Assembly: GCF_018024495.1 (NCBI RefSeq)
Contig: NZ_CP071696.1
Coordinates: forward strand, 2,418,001 to 2,482,000
Length of the DNA stretch: 64,000 nucleotides
Direction of reading: 5' to 3'
Source: Agromyces archimandritae
GTDB taxonomy: Bacteria; Actinomycetota; Actinomycetes; Actinomycetales; Microbacteriaceae
Shown: in pieces, positions 61,962 through 64,000 of the stretch
Position numbering within the stretch: position 1 is the stretch's first letter
How the letters are laid out: every line of letters starts with the position of its first letter
The notes under the pieces: model-generated
What the model saw: only the letters and a program-made list of their open reading frames with translations
The model's database searches: none
What the model was told of the DNA's origin: nothing
Program-made: the position numbers and the translations under genes

Positions 61962-63440
61962 GTGAATTCTGAGGACACGGTCGACGTCGTACTGATCGGC
62001 GGGGGCATCATGAGCGCCACGCTCGGCTCCCTGATCTCGGAGCTCCAGCCGGATTGGAAGATCCGCGTCTACGAGCGGCTCGGCGAGGTCGCGCAGGAGT
62101 CCTCCAACGCCTGGAACAACGCCGGCACCGGGCACGCGGCCCTCTGCGAGCTGAACTACATGCCCGAGGGCGAGGACGGCTCGGTCGACCCGGCCAAGGC
62201 GATCTCGATCAACGAGCAGTTCCAGATCAGCCGGCAGTACTGGTCCTACCTCGTCGAGCAGGGCAAGCTGCCCACGCCGAACACCTTCATCAACACGGCC
62301 CCCCACATGACCTTCGTCCAGGGCCGCAAGAACATCGACTACCTCCGCAAGCGCGTCGACGTGCTCGCCGACCAGCCCCTCTTCCCGGGCATGGAATACA
62401 GCGAGGATCCGGAGCAGATCGGCGAGTGGACGCCGCTGCTCACGAAGAAGCGCAACCCCAAGCAGAAGATCGCCGCGACCCGCATCGAAGCCGGCACCGA
62501 CGTCGACTTCGGGGCGCTCACCCGCGCCCTGTTCCGCGACCTCGAGGCCAAGGGCGGCGAGCTCCGCACGAACCACCAGGTCACCCGGTTGAAGCGCGGC
62601 AAGGACGGCCGGTGGCGGCTGCGCCTGCGCCGCCTCGTCGGCGGCAACGTCGAGCACGTGAAGGCGCGCTTCGTCTTCGTCGGCGCCGGCGGCGGGGCGC
62701 TCGCCCTGCTGCAGCACTCCGGCATCCCCGAGATCAAGGGCTTCGGCGGGTTCCCGATCTCCGGCCAGTTCCTCCGCACGACGAACCCGAAGATCGTCGC
62801 CCAGCACAAGGCGAAGGTCTACGGCAAGGCCGCCGTCGGTGCGCCGCCCATGTCGGTGCCGCACCTCGACACGCGCATCGTCGACGGCGAGACCGCACTG
62901 CTCTTCGGGCCCTACGCCGGCTTCACGCCGAAGTTCCTGAAGACGAGCACCTGGTTCGACCTGCCGTTCTCGATCCGCCTGCACAACATCTGGCCGATGC
63001 TGCAGGTCGCCTTCCGCAACGGCGACCTCGTCACGTACCTGCTCGGCGAGCTCTTCGCCTCGCGCGAGAAGAAGATGGATGCGCTGCGCGCCTTCATGCC
63101 CACCGCCAAGACCGAGGACTGGGAGCTCATCACCGCCGGTCAGCGCGTGCAGGTCATGAAGAAGGACGGCGCCAAGGGCGGCGTCCTGCAGTTCGGCACC
63201 GAGGTCATCACGGGCGCCGAGGGCACCATCGCCGGCCTCCTCGGGGCCTCGCCCGGGGCATCCACCGCGGCGCCCATCATGCTCGACGTGCTGCGCCGCT
63301 GCTTCCCCGAGCGGATCGAGGCGTGGGAGCCCAAGCTGCGCGAGATGATCCCGAGCTACGGCACGAAGCTCTCCGACGACCCGGCGGCCGCGGCCGCCTC
63401 GCTCGCCGCGACGGCGAAGACGCTCGGGCTGCAGGCGTAG
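61962..63440 (+). CDS. mqo: Malate:quinone oxidoreductase
   Basis: Mqo, 492 residues, oxidises malate to oxaloacetate and passes electrons to quinone at the membrane. It starts VDVVLIGGGIMSATLGSLIS (FAD loop), then WNNAGTGHAALCELNYMP, GGALALLQHSGIPE, GFGGFPISGQFLR and TAAPIMLDVLRRCFP near the C-terminus, all in family order. It has no signal or membrane helix; attachment is peripheral. GTG start with a leaderless promoter that overlaps the previous stop. Confidence 0.95.
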   Translation: MNSEDTVDVVLIGGGIMSATLGSLISELQPDWKIRVYERLGEVAQESSNAWNNAGTGHAALCELNYMPEGEDGSVDPAKAISINEQFQISRQYWSYLVEQGKLPTPNTFINTAPHMTFVQGRKNIDYLRKRVDVLADQPLFPGMEYSEDPEQIGEWTPLLTKKRNPKQKIAATRIEAGTDVDFGALTRALFRDLEAKGGELRTNHQVTRLKRGKDGRWRLRLRRLVGGNVEHVKARFVFVGAGGGALALLQHSGIPEIKGFGGFPISGQFLRTTNPKIVAQHKAKVYGKAAVGAPPMSVPHLDTRIVDGETALLFGPYAGFTPKFLKTSTWFDLPFSIRLHNIWPMLQVAFRNGDLVTYLLGELFASREKKMDALRAFMPTAKTEDWELITAGQRVQVMKKDGAKGGVLQFGTEVITGAEGTIAGLLGASPGASTAAPIMLDVLRRCFPERIEAWEPKLREMIPSYGTKLSDDPAAAAASLAATAKTLGLQA

Positions 63441-63517
63441 CCACGGCCTGCTCGGCGCGACACGCCGTGCGGGGTTCCGCAGCGCGCGGTGCCGTGATAG
63501 CGTCGTCGGGCTATGAA
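63441..63517. repeat. Degenerate remnant of the 85-bp element
   Basis: GGCGCGACACGCCGTGCGGG followed by GTTCC and CAGCGCG (about 63451-63487) matches the 3' half of the 85-bp element with several changes. The rest of this short gap holds the -10 box TAGCGT (63498-63503) of the leader/ABC-F transcript. Confidence 0.5.
63498..63503 (+). promoter_or_regulatory. -10 box TAGCGT for leader ORF and ABC-F gene
   Basis: It predicts a transcript start near 63510, just before the two overlapping leader starts (ATG 63513, GTG 63518). Confidence 0.45.
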
Positions 63518-63583
63518 GTGAGCACACTCCACCGTCCCGCGCCCGAGGCGCCGTCGACCCGTGGGGTGCTCCTCTTCAGTTGA
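63518..63583 (+). CDS. Putative 21-residue regulatory leader peptide
   Basis: The ORF starts with GTG near the predicted transcript start and reads MSTLHRPAPEAPSTRGVLL then FS and TGA. It overlaps a two-codon ORF (ATG AAG TGA, 63513-63521). It lies 157 bases before an ABC-F gene, between the promoter and mutually exclusive hairpins. Short leader peptides with hydrophobic ends control many ribosome-protection genes through stalling. Translation is inferred, not shown. Confidence 0.45.
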   Translation: MSTLHRPAPEAPSTRGVLLFS

Positions 63584-63643
63584 TCGCGACGGCTGAGCGG
63601 CGACCCCTCCGTGCGCGGCGAATGCCCGGCGGGAATCATCCTC

Positions 63644-63715
63644 GTCCGGGTCGCCGGCCTGCATGCCGGTGACCGCCCCGTGCGGCGCGCCGCGGCATCC
63701 ACCGGCGACCCGGAC
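63644..63715 (+). promoter_or_regulatory. Mutually exclusive hairpins before the ABC-F gene (attenuator-like)
   Basis: The segment 63644-63657 (GTCCGGGTCGCCGG) pairs perfectly over 14 bp with 63702-63715 (CCGGCGACCCGGAC). The same bases (63649-63658) can instead pair with 63665-63674 (GCCGGTGACC) in a 10-bp hairpin with one G-U. The long stem ends 8 bases before the ribosome site GGAAGGGGAG. The choice of stem could be set by a ribosome on the leader ORF. Confidence 0.55.
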
Positions 63716-63739
63716 CGGCCCCGGAAGGGGAGTCCCGTT

Positions 63740-64000
63740 TTGCCACTCACCATCACCCATTCCCACCACCTCGCAGCCGACGGCCTCGGCTGGCACTACG
63801 GCGACACCAGGGTCTTCGCGGACCTCGCGCTCACCGTCGCCGGCGACCAGCGCATCGGCCTGATCGGCGAGAACGGAGCCGGAAAGTCCACCCTGCTCCG
63901 GCTGCTCGCCGGCGGCCCGGACACCGTGCCCGTGGCCGCTCCGAGGTCCGGTCACGGGTTCGAGCCGGGGTCCGGTCCGGGATCCGGTCACGGGTCCGGA
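63740..64000 (+). CDS. ABC-F family ATPase, N-terminal part (cut by window edge)
   Basis: The TTG start is chosen from GGAAGGGGAG 7 bases upstream and from conservation: LTITHSHHLAADGLGWHYGD, then IGLIGENGAGKSTLLRLLAG, the Walker A of ABC-F proteins. ABC-F ATPases act on ribosomes, many as antibiotic-resistance proteins. From about residue 65 the sequence becomes an unusual Gly/Ser/Pro-rich segment (RSGHGFEPGSGPGSGHGSG) where the family usually continues with a short loop. 87 codons are in the window; the rest lies outside. Confidence 0.85.
   Translation, partial: MPLTITHSHHLAADGLGWHYGDTRVFADLALTVAGDQRIGLIGENGAGKSTLLRLLAGGPDTVPVAAPRSGHGFEPGSGPGSGHGSG

Overview
The window is high-GC DNA (roughly 70% or more), with genes packed on both strands, many 4-base stop/start overlaps, frequent GTG starts and TANNNT -10 boxes directly in front of start codons. 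Together with narGHJI, a DnaX-RecR-LysC-Asd block, a paired ClpP locus and actinobacterial repeat families, this points to an actinobacterium, most likely of the family Microbacteriaceae. No transposase, integrase, phage gene or CRISPR array was seen; it reads as chromosomal backbone with accessory metabolic clusters.

Layout. 1-6.3 kb: tail of a multidrug-type MFS transporter, an SDR oxidoreductase, a histidine phosphatase, small membrane proteins, an acetyltransferase, a NAD(P)-binding protein and an XRE regulator. 6.7-7.9 kb: two overlapping clpP genes, one without its catalytic serine. 8.2-16.5 kb: nitrate respiration operon narK-narG-narH-narJ-narI (minus strand). 16.8-27.1 kb: molybdenum cofactor synthesis (mog/moaB, moaE, moaA on plus; moeZ-moeA-moaC-mobA-moaD as an overlapping minus operon) and molybdate uptake (HTH/TOBE protein, modABC). 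The cofactor serves NarG, so 8-27 kb is one functional island. 27.7-34.2 kb: metallo-beta-lactamase fold protein, NUDIX hydrolase, FAD oxidoreductase, lipase-maturation-factor-like protein, AI-2E family permease. 34.2-42.6 kb: frameshifted Eis-like acetyltransferase, large LuxR regulator divergent from a Bcr/CflA-type MFS exporter, PAP2 phosphatase, GNAT, membrane protein. 43.0-43.4 kb: SRP RNA abutting tRNA-Ser(GGA), followed by tRNA-end-like repeats. 43.4-46.7 kb: flavin monooxygenase, bile-acid:sodium-symporter family protein and epimerase operon. 46.9-50.3 kb: pta-ackA. 50.8-56.7 kb: DksA/TraR protein, dnaX-recR, lysC-asd. 56.8-62 kb: RidA, IclR, D-aminoacylase, D-serine-dehydratase-like enzyme and a PfkB kinase. 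62-64 kb: mqo, then a leader ORF, alternative hairpins and the start of an ABC-F ATPase cut by the window end.

Intergenic space is dominated by repeats: four arrays of a GGTCTCGATACG...CTCGACC inverted repeat, six copies of an exactly 85-bp palindromic element, a dispersed palindrome centred on CTCGCGAG that also lies inside coding regions, and several tandem arrays. The most notable observations are the serine-less/active ClpP pair beside an XRE regulator, the leader-ORF/attenuator-like region before the ABC-F gene, the SRP RNA promoter whose -10 box uses the stop codon of the upstream gene and whose transcript runs into tRNA-Ser, and the palindromic repeat tolerated inside proteins.
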